From: Aurantibacter_A sp965215845
GTDB lineage: Bacteria; Bacteroidota; Bacteroidia; Flavobacteriales; Flavobacteriaceae
DNA: 64,000 nucleotides
NCBI GenBank assembly: GCA_965215845.1
Contig: CBDCEL010000003.1
Coordinates: 186,001 to 250,000, forward strand
Direction of reading: 5' to 3'
Shown: in pieces, positions 43,023-52,843 of the stretch
Layout of the letters: each line of letters opens with the position of its first letter
How positions within the stretch are numbered: position 1 is the first letter of the stretch
The notes under the pieces: model-generated
What the model saw: only the letters and a program-made list of their open reading frames with translations
Database searches by the model: none
Told to the model about the DNA's origin: nothing
Position numbers and translations under genes: made by a program

Positions 43023-45914
43023 ATGAAGAACAAACAAAATGTAAAATATGGCAACCACAAGCCTGATCCGAAACCGTTGGAAATAACCAAATGGGATTTT
43101 AAGGAAACATTTGATGAAGGAAATCACGAAATGGCCGATGAATTCCAACAAGCGCTAAGGAAAAATAGAGTACTGCCCACTTATACTTCAGATAGCTGGG
43201 ATCCAGGGATTTCAATCTACCGGAAGATAGGCAAAGGCCATATCGGCATTTTTCTAGCAGAACAGGATATGATTCCTGTAAATCAATGTAAAAACCCCGA
43301 TGATAAGGGTAGCCTAGGGTATGCTGGGACTTTCGCAACGGTAAGTACCAAAGCAAAAGCTAAGTCGGGCACATTGATTTTGAAATTTGACGGTGATAAA
43401 TTGGGGTTTATTGCACGAGCATCGTTAAGACTGTTTCGATATGAAAAAAGCTTACAGCGTTTTGCAATAGTTCCCCGTTCAGGAGTGGGGGCTGATGCCG
43501 ATTACGTCTGGGGCCGAATCGACCGGGATGGACTTTATGCTCTAATTGGTATCAACACCCATCCGTTGGCACAGCATACACTGCATATGATGCGTAACGC
43601 GCAACCTTTGATGAAGGCAATCGGCCCAGAACAACAACAATTGCTGCGTAACAGGCTATGTTCGGTAATACTGTGTCCTTCCTTTTTCAATGAAAGTCAT
43701 TTCAAGCCCGAATTATTGGAAAAATTGGATTTCATGGGAAGTTCTTTTGGTTATGCCATGCCAAAGAAGGCAAAGGCCAATTTGACGCAATGGCCTTTAG
43801 GCAATCTATGCGATATCTGTCTAGGCCTTCCACCGATTCCTCCAGAACTTGACATTCCGCCAGGGCCAACGCCGCCTTCGGATTGCAGTACAATCCAATG
43901 GGAATCCATTGGGCCTAGAGACAGGGCTGCTGAGATTATCGATTTGACTTTTGATCCATCTGACAACAATCGATTGTTGTCGGTTGCCGCCTTTGCCGGA
44001 GTTTGGGCACTCAACGATGTAAGATCCTATCCTGCTACCTCATGGGCACCCTTAAATGATTCATTATTACCCTTAAGCATGTCGACCATTGCCATAGCGC
44101 CAAGCAATTCTGCAGTGATGTATGCTGCTGGGGGAGAAAGAACAAGGACTTATTATTTCAATCAAAGCAATCTTTACAAATCAACCGATGAGGGTTTAAG
44201 TTGGAATCTCTTGGTTGCAGACACCTATTTTAGAATACGAAAATTGCTTGTCGATTCAACCAGTGAGAATGTGGTATATGTGGCTTCCGATCGCGGCTTT
44301 TTCAAGTCAGTCGATGGAGGGGTCTCTTGGGAGCCGCCCAGTTTTACAAGTGCTGTAAGGGATATTGTGATGGATCCCCAAAATAGTCAAATCCTATTTT
44401 TATGTACGAACAATCATATATATAAATCGACTTCCGCTGGGGCAATGTCATCATGGACACTTTTGTTTGAGACCCCGCCGCCGCCCTTACCGGACATATC
44501 AAATCCTTTTTCGGGGAGAATCGCCTTAGGCTACCGCAATTCGGACGGCAGTCTTCAAGGCGAGGATGACCGGACCGTAGTTTTTTTCTCGAACCAACAG
44601 ATTTATATCAACAATAATGGTGGGCTCAATACGGAAGCGGGATGGGTTTTTCGGGGGACTTTGGATATCTTTCGTCCTTTCGCAATCGATATACGATTAG
44701 AAGAGATGTGTCTGGCGATAGACCCCTTTGACCCGAATGTTGTTTTGGCAGGGTCTCAAAGGCTTTTTAGGACCGATGATGGCGGTGCGACGTGGAGCCA
44801 GGAAGAATCTCTTGACCCAGGTAGTTATTTTAAAATACTATTTGAGCAAGAAGAAAGAGGTATCGTTTACGTTGCCACCCATGAAGGGGTTTACCGGTCT
44901 ACCGATGGAGGGGAGACATGGATCGAAGAAGGTACCGGCATTTCAGAGCAAATTTCGACTGCCAGCAATCTTAATCTAAACCTGGTCACCGGTCGATCCG
45001 ATATTGCCGTTCAAAACAATAGGGCGGTGGGGTCGCGAATCGAACATTATATTAGAATGTCAACCACTGATAACATTGCCGGTGGCCGGTGGAAATCAGT
45101 AGGATCTCGTAGTGGACTGTATCGCCCGTTTGCAGATCCCAAGAGAACCGGAAGATTTTATCTGGACAATCCTACAATTGATGGCGGGTTTTGGGCATTT
45201 CAATACCCCAACGAACTATTTTTATTTGGAGAATTTGATATTGGGGTCTCCTTTTCCGAACCCCACCTTCCTATCGCCATAGATGAACGCCCGGAGTCTA
45301 ACATGATATTGATTGGTGGTGCTTACGATGGTATTAGGAGAACCCAGCAAGCAGATAGGACTCCCATCAGACAGTCTGATGGTACTTGGACCAATGTGCC
45401 GGAATGGGAATTGGTACATGAAAGCCGAACTATTGGTGCCATAGCTTTTTCCAAAAGCGTACCGGGTAAGGCCTATGCCGTTTCAAGCTCTGCTAGACAT
45501 GTCTTTATGACGGAAAACGCAGCATCGGACGATGATTGGAATTTGATTTCTGAGATAGGAGGCCCAGCATATCACCTATCGGTCAATCTGGGAAGTGATG
45601 GAACCGATCATTTATATGTCGCAAGTGGACATATAATGCACAGGTCGACTGATGGCGGTAGAACTTGGCAACCTATGGGAGGAACGATTGGCGGTTTCGT
45701 AGGTTTTCACACCATCGTACCACATCCGCGCGATAGGGAAATTTTGTTTGCATGTGGCAATGCAGGGGTCTTTATTTCATATGACGAGGGAAGAAGATGG
45801 TCAACCTTTGACACCGGTCTGCCAAGAGTGCCCCTATTCAACATGAAATATGATAATGGTTTTCTTTACTTGAGCACCTATTATAGAGGCGTTTGGCGTT
45901 ATCGCATTTGTTAA
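43023..45914 (+). CDS. Leaderless BNR/VPS10-like beta-propeller protein
   Basis: This 963-residue protein has a charged N-terminal domain of about 285 residues with no match that I recognise, a Pro-rich linker (LPPIPPELDIPPGPTPPSD), and then BNR/Asp-box repeats of a beta-propeller through to the C-terminus: YKSTDEGLSWN, FKSVDGGVSWE, RTDDGGATWS, RSTDGGETWIEEG, HRSTDGGRTWQPMG and ISYDEGRRWST. There is no signal peptide, no membrane helix and no T9SS C-terminal sorting domain; the end is the last propeller blade (VWRYRIC). It is therefore predicted to stay in the cytoplasm or leave by an unknown route. The gene stands alone, with 267 bases in front of it and no recognised promoter. Confidence 0.8.
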   Translation: MKNKQNVKYGNHKPDPKPLEITKWDFKETFDEGNHEMADEFQQALRKNRVLPTYTSDSWDPGISIYRKIGKGHIGIFLAEQDMIPVNQCKNPDDKGSLGYAGTFATVSTKAKAKSGTLILKFDGDKLGFIARASLRLFRYEKSLQRFAIVPRSGVGADADYVWGRIDRDGLYALIGINTHPLAQHTLHMMRNAQPLMKAIGPEQQQLLRNRLCSVILCPSFFNESHFKPELLEKLDFMGSSFGYAMPKKAKANLTQWPLGNLCDICLGLPPIPPELDIPPGPTPPSDCSTIQWESIGPRDRAAEIIDLTFDPSDNNRLLSVAAFAGVWALNDVRSYPATSWAPLNDSLLPLSMSTIAIAPSNSAVMYAAGGERTRTYYFNQSNLYKSTDEGLSWNLLVADTYFRIRKLLVDSTSENVVYVASDRGFFKSVDGGVSWEPPSFTSAVRDIVMDPQNSQILFLCTNNHIYKSTSAGAMSSWTLLFETPPPPLPDISNPFSGRIALGYRNSDGSLQGEDDRTVVFFSNQQIYINNNGGLNTEAGWVFRGTLDIFRPFAIDIRLEEMCLAIDPFDPNVVLAGSQRLFRTDDGGATWSQEESLDPGSYFKILFEQEERGIVYVATHEGVYRSTDGGETWIEEGTGISEQISTASNLNLNLVTGRSDIAVQNNRAVGSRIEHYIRMSTTDNIAGGRWKSVGSRSGLYRPFADPKRTGRFYLDNPTIDGGFWAFQYPNELFLFGEFDIGVSFSEPHLPIAIDERPESNMILIGGAYDGIRRTQQADRTPIRQSDGTWTNVPEWELVHESRTIGAIAFSKSVPGKAYAVSSSARHVFMTENAASDDDWNLISEIGGPAYHLSVNLGSDGTDHLYVASGHIMHRSTDGGRTWQPMGGTIGGFVGFHTIVPHPRDREILFACGNAGVFISYDEGRRWSTFDTGLPRVPLFNMKYDNGFLYLSTYYRGVWRYRIC

Positions 45915-46012
45915 TCGATTTTGCCCCGTGGTTGTGACCTGTAAAGTTGACTCAAATGTAAGAGTCTAGTTGTGATAACTTGATGACAGGGCGATCTAGA
46001 AAGGTTTTGACC

Positions 46013-46783
46013 TTAATTCTTCATCTCCTCTTTCACCATTGTATAAAAGGAATCGTATCTCGGGTGGATCTTAAAGTTGACCCCTTCCTTTAAGTTGCCG
46101 TCTTTACCCAGAGATAAAATGCGGTCCGCACTGATTTCGAACTTGTCGCGCAATAGGGCCTCAATGGCCAGGGCCTGCTCCGCAGGGGTTTTTAAGTCCC
46201 CTGTCATACTAAGACCCTCTATGGTTATGGAACTTTCAGGATTGGCCTTTAGAACACTGGCGATTTTTCCGATCCACTCTTCTGAGGTTGGGGTAACCGA
46301 GGTCCCCGTATCGCTCCCGAACAATGGGGCCAATTTCGATGCGATAATCACCGCGCCGTTGGCAACGCCAATTTTGGCATTTTCGCCCAAGGTCTGTTTA
46401 GCATTGGTCAACACGACGATAGCGGTCGAGTCATGGCCTGCAATGGCATCCTTAATGTTTTTCATTTGGGCCTCTTTCTCCTTGATGGTCTCCATGGCCG
46501 TGTTTACGATGGCGGTATTCTTGTTCGAAACTTCCGCAAAACTGTTCAGGTTCTTCATCAAGGTCGCATTGGCATCTTGCAATTCGGTTACCTGGGCCTT
46601 GTACGACTCGGCCTCGGCCAGACTGACTTTTTCGTTTTTCCGCGCTTCCGCCACTTCACCCTTAACGGAATCCAACTGGGATTTGAGCATATCGATTTCA
46701 CGTATCAAATCGCTCTTTCGCTGGCCATATGAAAAAACCGTTACGAATAAAAAAAGCAAGAGAGAGAAAGTAATTTTGTGCAT
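46013..46783 (-). CDS. Degenerate OmpA-like exported coiled-coil protein
   Basis: The 256-residue protein has a signal peptide (MHKITFSLLLFLFVTVFSYG) and no lipobox. A long coiled coil (residues about 20-105, MLKSQLDSVKGEVAEARKN) follows. The C-terminal half aligns by layout with the OmpA domain of the protein at 54438-55289: ITIEGLSMTGDLKTPAEQAL stands where the other has FEFMVEGHTDD, and KIHPRYDSFYTMVKEEMKN matches KIDQFYSMIEEGMKD. The Asp and Arg that grip peptidoglycan in OmpA domains (GHTDD and NRRTRI) are missing. So it is likely a paralogue that lost peptidoglycan binding. Confidence 0.75.
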   Translation of the reverse strand: MHKITFSLLLFLFVTVFSYGQRKSDLIREIDMLKSQLDSVKGEVAEARKNEKVSLAEAESYKAQVTELQDANATLMKNLNSFAEVSNKNTAIVNTAMETIKEKEAQMKNIKDAIAGHDSTAIVVLTNAKQTLGENAKIGVANGAVIIASKLAPLFGSDTGTSVTPTSEEWIGKIASVLKANPESSITIEGLSMTGDLKTPAEQALAIEALLRDKFEISADRILSLGKDGNLKEGVNFKIHPRYDSFYTMVKEEMKN

Positions 46784-46834
46784 TTTCGGAAAATTAACGT
46801 TGAAAGACCTTTAGAAATTTTAGACAAAAGTATA

Positions 46835-48409
46835 TCAATCTTTCTTTTCTCGATAATCCGAACCGCCTAAATATTGACATTCATGCAATTCTTGCATACC
46901 GTTAAAGACAACCGGAGTCTTGTTATAGCCATAGGAAGACCGCAAGGTTCGATTCAATTCATTGTCGTCGACATTGACCTGTACATCGTTCATCGTAAAT
47001 TGACATGGATGTTCATAGCCTGCTGCATGTGTGATTTCGACCAGCTCTTTTCTGAACGTTTTAAAGTATTGGGCCAACCGATCTGATTTCAAGGGAACAT
47101 TGATTCCCTTTTGCAACCATTTGCTTTGTGTGGCCACCCCTGACGGACAACGATTCGTATGGCATATCTGTGCCTGGATACACCCAATGCCCATCATGGC
47201 CTCACGTGCTACATTGATGCAGTCAACACCCATAGCAAAGGCCATGGCCGCCTTTGCCGGAAAACCCAATTTGCCGCTTCCGATGAAGACAACACGCTGC
47301 GTCAGGTTGCGATGCTGAAAGACTTTGTAGAGCGAAGAAAATCCGTAGACCCAGGGTAATGATACATGATCGGCAAAACTTGGCGGTGCTGCCCCGGTTC
47401 CACCTTCACCGCCATCAACGGCAATGAAATCGGGGCCCTTACCCGTTTCGACCATCAAATCGGCCAACTCTTCCCACTGATCCAGTTTGCCGATGGCACC
47501 CTTTATTCCCACTGGTAATCCTGTTTCTTCGGCTATTCGCTCTATCAAATTCAATAATTCCGAAATGTTGCCAAATGCCTTATGTGTGGCTGGGGACAAT
47601 ACATCTTTCCCGACTTCGACACCTCTTATTTCCGCAATTTCCTTTGTTATTTTTGCGCCGGGCAGCACCCCCCCTTTGCCCGGTTTGGCTCCTTGGGATA
47701 GTTTTATCTCAACGGCCTTGATACACGGGTTTTCCGCGACCAATTTTTTCATTTTTTCCATGGAGAAACTCCCATCTTTCGAACGGACCCCGAAATACCC
47801 GGTTCCGAAATGGAAAATCACGTCCCCACCCTGCTTGTGATAAGGTGATAGTCCGCCCTCGCCCGTGTTGTGGTAAGCTCCCGATTTCAGAACGCCTTTG
47901 TTCATCGCCTCGACGGCTGCGGCCGAGAGACTGCCAAAGCTCATGGCCGAAACGTTGATCACCGACGCCGGTCTAAAGGGTTTTTTACGACCATTATATT
48001 GCCCGATGACCTTGGCGCAGGGTAGAAATGTTTTGTCTTTTTTATTCGGATGGCCTTCGGGCACTTTAAATGCCAACATCTGGTTTTTGATAAAGATATG
48101 TTGGTGTGCATAGACGTCCCTGTCCGTTCCGAATCCCTCGTAATTGTTTTCTTGTTTGGCCGAGGCATATATCCAACTTCGTTCGATGCGATTGAACGGA
48201 AGTTCCTCGCGGTTGTTGGCCACAAAATACTGCCGCATTTCAGGCCCGATACTTTCTAGCCAATAGCGAAGATGTCCGACCACTGGATAGTTATGTGAAA
48301 TCGTATGTGCCTTCTGAAAGAAAATATCTCGGATGGCCACGAGGGCGAGCACGATTAAAATCCATGCCCACCAAGGGATACTTCCGAGAAAATTGAGAAC
48401 TGATTCCAT
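46835..48409 (-). CDS. FMN-binding glutamate synthase family protein
   Basis: A 524-residue protein with an N-terminal membrane helix (WWAWILIVLALVAIRDIFF) followed by the large-chain GltS FMN domain: YHNTGEGGLSPYHKQGGDVIFHFGTGYFG, SQGAKPGKGGVLPGAKIT, DGGEGGTGAAP and the Fe-S cysteines in CIQAQICHTNRCPSGVAT. It lacks glutaminase and NADPH domains, so it is a ferredoxin- or quinone-linked oxidoreductase of unknown substrate, not a full glutamate synthase. It sits 51 bases from the degenerate OmpA gene on the same strand. Confidence 0.9.
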   Translation of the reverse strand: MESVLNFLGSIPWWAWILIVLALVAIRDIFFQKAHTISHNYPVVGHLRYWLESIGPEMRQYFVANNREELPFNRIERSWIYASAKQENNYEGFGTDRDVYAHQHIFIKNQMLAFKVPEGHPNKKDKTFLPCAKVIGQYNGRKKPFRPASVINVSAMSFGSLSAAAVEAMNKGVLKSGAYHNTGEGGLSPYHKQGGDVIFHFGTGYFGVRSKDGSFSMEKMKKLVAENPCIKAVEIKLSQGAKPGKGGVLPGAKITKEIAEIRGVEVGKDVLSPATHKAFGNISELLNLIERIAEETGLPVGIKGAIGKLDQWEELADLMVETGKGPDFIAVDGGEGGTGAAPPSFADHVSLPWVYGFSSLYKVFQHRNLTQRVVFIGSGKLGFPAKAAMAFAMGVDCINVAREAMMGIGCIQAQICHTNRCPSGVATQSKWLQKGINVPLKSDRLAQYFKTFRKELVEITHAAGYEHPCQFTMNDVQVNVDDNELNRTLRSSYGYNKTPVVFNGMQELHECQYLGGSDYREKKD

Positions 48410-48476
48410 TTATAATTTCATGGGCTTAACAAGAAAATTTAGGCGATGTTAAATTCCAAATCCCAACTGGAATTAC

Positions 48477-49751
48477 CTAATGATTCAAATAATCCAAACT
48501 CATTTCGGTCAGTGCCCTGACGCCTAAAATCAATCCACTTTCATCTATTTTGAAATCGGGCGTATGATGTGGAAACGATTCGGTGTTGCCAGGGGTCATT
48601 CCTCCCAAGAAAAAGAAGAATCCGGGTGCTTCTTTTTGAAAATATGAAAAATCCTCGGCACCGGTGACCGCTTTTTGCAACTGTACATTTTCAGAGCCCG
48701 CCACACGCTGGATCGTCGGTAGCATTTGGTCGACCAGGGCAGGGTCGTTATAGGTAATCTCGGTCGCATCTTTGATTTCACAGGTCGCCTCCCCTCCATA
48801 GGCCTTGGCAATGGTCGACACCATTTCGACCATTCTTTTGTTGAGTTTGTCTTTCATGTCGTAGTCCAACGTGCGAATCGTACCGATCATCTCTGCACTT
48901 TCGGGAATGATGTTGAAACGAACTCCACTTTTTATTTTCCCGACGGTGATAACCGCAGCTTCTTCGGTGAGTTTGGTTTCGCGACTGATAATGGTCTGAA
49001 GCCCATCGATGATTTTGGCACTTATGAGGATGGGATCTACTCCTGACCAGGGTTGCGAACCGTGACTTTGCTTTCCTTTGACTTTGATGGTAAAGCTCTG
49101 GGCAGCAGCCATTATGCCCCCCGATTTATAGCGGATGATCCCGGCGGGTGTTTGCGAGTTGATGTGGAGGCCGAAAATCGCATCGACCTTCGGGTTATCC
49201 ATAACGCCTTCCTTGACCATCAAAAGGGCCCCGCCTTCCTCACCGGGCGGTGGACCTTCTTCCGACGGCTGGAAGATAAACTTGACCGTACCCTTGATCT
49301 TATCTTTGTTCTTTGAAAGAATCTCGGCCACACCCATTAATATTGCCGTATGTGTATCGTGGCCACAGGCGTGCATCACGCCCACTTTTTCCCCCAGAAA
49401 TTCAGAGGTCACCGTTGACTTAAAGGGGAGGTCGTTTCTTTCGGTTACCGGCAGGGCATCGATATCGGCCCGAAGCGCGATCACTTTTCCAGGGGCATCA
49501 CCTTTTAACAGGCCGACGACCCCAGTATGGGCGACACCGGTCTCTACTTCAATCCCCAGGGATTTTAAATGGTTGGCAATTTTCTCCGCGGTTTTGAATT
49601 CTCGATTTCCCAATTCGGGATTTTGATGAATGTCCCTTCGCCATTCGATGACCTTATCCTCAATTTCGGAATAGTCTTTCTCCAGGTTCGGGCCTTGGGC
49701 AAAAATTGTTATGCCCGTCAGCAGCATTAGTAGTAAAAGCAGTCTTCTCAT
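48477..49751 (-). CDS. M20 family amidohydrolase (N-acyl-amino acid hydrolase type), exported
   Basis: This 424-residue protein has a signal peptide (MRRLLLLLMLLTGITIFAQ) and the M20/AmhX-type pattern: WRRDIHQNPELGNREF, RADIDALPVTE, MHACGHDTHTAILMGVAEIL, FIFQPSEEGPPPGEEGGALLM (with the catalytic Glu) and IGTIRTLDYDMK. It should deacylate amino acids or cleave dipeptides in the periplasm with two zinc or nickel ions. It is followed on the minus strand by the glutamate synthase-like gene and preceded by the exported DsrE gene. Confidence 0.92.
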   Translation of the reverse strand: MRRLLLLLMLLTGITIFAQGPNLEKDYSEIEDKVIEWRRDIHQNPELGNREFKTAEKIANHLKSLGIEVETGVAHTGVVGLLKGDAPGKVIALRADIDALPVTERNDLPFKSTVTSEFLGEKVGVMHACGHDTHTAILMGVAEILSKNKDKIKGTVKFIFQPSEEGPPPGEEGGALLMVKEGVMDNPKVDAIFGLHINSQTPAGIIRYKSGGIMAAAQSFTIKVKGKQSHGSQPWSGVDPILISAKIIDGLQTIISRETKLTEEAAVITVGKIKSGVRFNIIPESAEMIGTIRTLDYDMKDKLNKRMVEMVSTIAKAYGGEATCEIKDATEITYNDPALVDQMLPTIQRVAGSENVQLQKAVTGAEDFSYFQKEAPGFFFFLGGMTPGNTESFPHHTPDFKIDESGLILGVRALTEMSLDYLNH

Positions 49752-49762
49752 AAGTGTCTCAT

Positions 49763-50305
49763 TTAAAATTTTATTAAGCGGTAGCCCTCATCCTGTAGTG
49801 TAATCAAGGCGGTCATTGCCGAGAGCGAAAGTTGTACCCCAGGTATCAGATCTTGCTTTGGGAAACCCCGCGACAAAGAGGATTGGCCGCAGAAAATAAC
49901 CTGCACGCCGGCATTCATCAAATCTCTGATCAGGTCTGAATTCGGATTTTCGGCGCCATATTTGTCTTTATATACCTGGTCGGTGGTAAGGTCTTTCGAG
50001 GCCTCGTTGTGAACGACCAGAACGGCCTTTAGATTTTCTGCGGGCACTCCGGCCCGGGCATGCATGTTCAAAAACCGGGCCGCCGTCTCGATTGTAGCAT
50101 TTTTGATGGTTTTGTCCTCCGGTGAATCCATGATATCGAAAACAACTTTATATTGTTTTTCAGGATCGACCGGCATATCGGCGTCGACTTTCCATACCCG
50201 CCCATGATCTTTAATGATTGGGCCTGCTTCTTTCTGTTGCGCATTTGCCGAAAAAACGCCCAAACCAAAGACCAAGATGCAGAACCGAAATTCTTTTAAA
50301 ATCAT
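49763..50305 (-). CDS. Exported DsrE/DsrF-like protein
   Basis: This 180-residue protein begins with a signal peptide (MILKEFRFCILVFGLGVFSANA). The rest is a DsrE/DsrF-like alpha/beta fold: YKVVFDIMDSPED, AVLVVHNEAS, LIRDLMNAGVQVIFCGQSSLSRGF with Cys139 in the position of the DsrE active cysteine. Members pass sulfur in the cytoplasm, so an exported version is unusual but is known from many marine Bacteroidota. It ends 11 bases before the amidohydrolase start, so the two genes form a unit. Confidence 0.85.
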   Translation of the reverse strand: MILKEFRFCILVFGLGVFSANAQQKEAGPIIKDHGRVWKVDADMPVDPEKQYKVVFDIMDSPEDKTIKNATIETAARFLNMHARAGVPAENLKAVLVVHNEASKDLTTDQVYKDKYGAENPNSDLIRDLMNAGVQVIFCGQSSLSRGFPKQDLIPGVQLSLSAMTALITLQDEGYRLIKF

Positions 50306-50440
50306 TTTCGTGCTTTACGCCCCTAATATATTCAAATTCATGCAACCCGGCCGGCATTGTTTATAATTATTGGGAAGTGGCAGAAACCGAAAGCCCAATA
50401 ATGGCTAAATTTACAATTGCTTTTCAATAAGGTAGATTCT

Positions 50441-52765
50441 TTGGAAAAATATTTGGAACAACTCAATGATGCCCAAAAGGCCCCCGTCTTACACAAAGAT
50501 GGGCCGCTTATGGTCATTGCAGGTGCCGGATCCGGCAAGACAAGGGTCTTGACCTATCGCATCGCCCATTTGATGAACCAAGGGGTCGATGCCTTCAATA
50601 TTCTTGCCTTGACCTTTACGAATAAGGCCGCCCGGGAAATGAAGAAAAGAATTACCGACCTCGTTGGCCCCGAGGCAAAGAACCTTTGGATGGGCACCTT
50701 TCATTCGGTATTCGCCAAGTTGCTACGCTTCGATGGGTCGAAATTGGGCTATCCGAGCAATTTCACGATTTACGATACGCAAGACAGCCAACGTTTGATA
50801 GCCTCCATTATCAAAGAAATGGGCCTTGACAAGGATATCTACAAGTACAAGCAGATCCAGAATCGCATATCCTCGTACAAGAACAGCCTGATTACGGTAA
50901 AAGCATATTTTCAGAACCCCGAATTGATGGAGGCCGATGCGATGGCAAAACGACCCCGTTTGGGCGAGATCTATCAAAACTATGTCGACCGTTGCTTTAA
51001 GGCCGGAGCGATGGACTTTGATGATCTGCTTTTGCGAACCAATGAGTTATTGACGCGCTTTCCTGAAGTCTTGATGAAATATCAAAATCGTTTTCGGTAC
51101 ATTTTGGTCGACGAGTATCAAGATACCAACCATTCACAATATTTGATCGTAAAGGCACTTTCTGACCGCTATCAGAACATATGTGTCGTAGGCGACGATG
51201 CACAAAGTATTTACTCATTTCGCGGTGCGAACATCAGCAATATCCTAAATTTCCAAAGGGATTACGACGACGTAGGCGTTTATCGGTTGGAACAAAACTA
51301 TCGCTCGACCAAGAATATTGTGAATGCGGCAAACTCGATAATCGCCAATAATAAAAACCAACTCGAAAAGGTGGTTTGGACGGCCAATGATGAGGGAGCG
51401 GCAATAAAAATACATCGAAGTATTACCGATGCGGAAGAAGGCCGTTTTGTGGCGAGTTCTATTTTTGAGAACAAAATGCAGCAACAACTGCTGAACGGGA
51501 GCTTTGCCGTTTTGTACCGTACAAATTCCCAATCCAGGGCCATTGAGGATGCCCTGCGGAAAAAAGATATTGCCTATCGTATTTATGGGGGATTGTCATT
51601 TTATCAAAGGAAGGAAATAAAGGATGTCTTGTCGTATTTGCGAATTGTGGTCAATCCGAAAGATGAGGAAGCCCTTAAGCGGATTATCAATTACCCGACC
51701 CGCGGAATTGGCCAAACCACAGTCGACAAGCTGGTCGTTGCGGCCAACCATTATGGCCGTTCAATTTTTGAGGTCATGGAAAACCTTGATAAGATCGATC
51801 TGAAGATCAATTCTGGGACGAAACGAAAGCTGCAGGATTTCGTGACCATGATCCAAAGTTTTCAAATCATGAACGAAGGGGCCGATGCGTTCACCTTGGC
51901 CGAACATGTGGCCAAGAAAACGGGTATCTTGATGGAATTCAAAAAGGATGGCACCCCCGAGGGCATTGCCCGAATGGAGAACATCGAAGAACTTTTGAAC
52001 GGTATCAAAGATTTTGTCGAGGGCCAAAAAGAGCTGGCCGATGCCACCGGTAATATTACCGAGTTTTTGGAAGATGTGGCTTTGGCCACTGATCTGGACA
52101 AGGAAACAGGAGATGATGACCGGGTCGCCTTGATGACGATCCATCTGGCAAAGGGCTTGGAGTTTCCATATGTCTATATCGTGGGAATGGAAGAAGATCT
52201 TTTTCCCTCGGCTATGAGCATGAATACGCGTAGCGAACTTGAAGAAGAACGACGACTGTTCTATGTGGCCCTTACCCGTGCCGAAAAACAGGCTTATTTG
52301 ACCTATGCCCAAACCCGCTACCGATGGGGGAAACTGATCGATGCCGAACCCAGTCGGTTTATCGAGGAAATCGATGAGAAATATATCGAGAACCTTAGCC
52401 CGATCGAAAACACATACCGCTATAAATCCATGATAGATGCGGACATTTTTGGCGAGGTCGACAAATCGAAACTGCGCCAACAGAAACCCAAGAATGGAAC
52501 CCCGCCTAAAAGCGGTGGGCCGAATGCCTCGCAATTGCGCAAGCTGAGGAAGCTCAAACCACAGCTTTCAACCCCGGTGGGAAATACCAACGTCATCGAT
52601 CCGAACCTGGCCGAGGGATCTTTGGTCAACCATACCCGTTTCGGAAAAGGCAAAGTACTCAAAATCGAAGGGGTCGGTAATGATAAAAAGGCCGAGATCC
52701 AATTCGAAAAAGGCGACGTAAAGAAGCTGTTGCTGCGGTTCGCAAAATTGGAGGTGATCTCATAG
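50441..52765 (+). CDS. uvrD: UvrD/PcrA-type ATP-dependent 3'-5' DNA helicase
   Basis: I chose the TTG at 50441 (774 residues), giving MEKYLEQLNDAQKAPVLHKDGP, the family's normal N-terminus. The longer start, also TTG, is at 50417; no in-frame ATG exists before the Walker A motif. The SF1 motifs are IAGAGSGKTRVLTYRIAHL, VDEYQDTNHSQYLIV, GDDAQSIYSFRGANISNI, QNYRSTKNIV, TIHLAKGLEFPYVYIVGMEEDLFP and EERRLFYVALTRAEKQA. The C-terminus has the UvrD Tudor-like end (GSLVNHTRFGKGKVLKIEG). It works in nucleotide excision and mismatch repair and clears nucleoprotein roadblocks. Confidence 0.95.
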   Translation: MEKYLEQLNDAQKAPVLHKDGPLMVIAGAGSGKTRVLTYRIAHLMNQGVDAFNILALTFTNKAAREMKKRITDLVGPEAKNLWMGTFHSVFAKLLRFDGSKLGYPSNFTIYDTQDSQRLIASIIKEMGLDKDIYKYKQIQNRISSYKNSLITVKAYFQNPELMEADAMAKRPRLGEIYQNYVDRCFKAGAMDFDDLLLRTNELLTRFPEVLMKYQNRFRYILVDEYQDTNHSQYLIVKALSDRYQNICVVGDDAQSIYSFRGANISNILNFQRDYDDVGVYRLEQNYRSTKNIVNAANSIIANNKNQLEKVVWTANDEGAAIKIHRSITDAEEGRFVASSIFENKMQQQLLNGSFAVLYRTNSQSRAIEDALRKKDIAYRIYGGLSFYQRKEIKDVLSYLRIVVNPKDEEALKRIINYPTRGIGQTTVDKLVVAANHYGRSIFEVMENLDKIDLKINSGTKRKLQDFVTMIQSFQIMNEGADAFTLAEHVAKKTGILMEFKKDGTPEGIARMENIEELLNGIKDFVEGQKELADATGNITEFLEDVALATDLDKETGDDDRVALMTIHLAKGLEFPYVYIVGMEEDLFPSAMSMNTRSELEEERRLFYVALTRAEKQAYLTYAQTRYRWGKLIDAEPSRFIEEIDEKYIENLSPIENTYRYKSMIDADIFGEVDKSKLRQQKPKNGTPPKSGGPNASQLRKLRKLKPQLSTPVGNTNVIDPNLAEGSLVNHTRFGKGKVLKIEGVGNDKKAEIQFEKGDVKKLLLRFAKLEVIS

Positions 52766-52843
52766 GTAGTCCGTTGTTCGATTAACGCCCTATAGGGGTG
52801 GAGATAAACCCCAAGCTTCTAAAGTATCTAGGGTATTTTGCAA

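Noticed and set aside
46835..48409. Complete glutamate synthase
   Set aside because: Only the FMN/Fe-S synthase domain is present, with a membrane helix; the amidotransferase and reductase domains are missing.
48452..48474. AATTCCA...TGGAATT hairpin as a terminator
   Set aside because: Only seven AT-rich pairs and no T run; kept out of the feature list.
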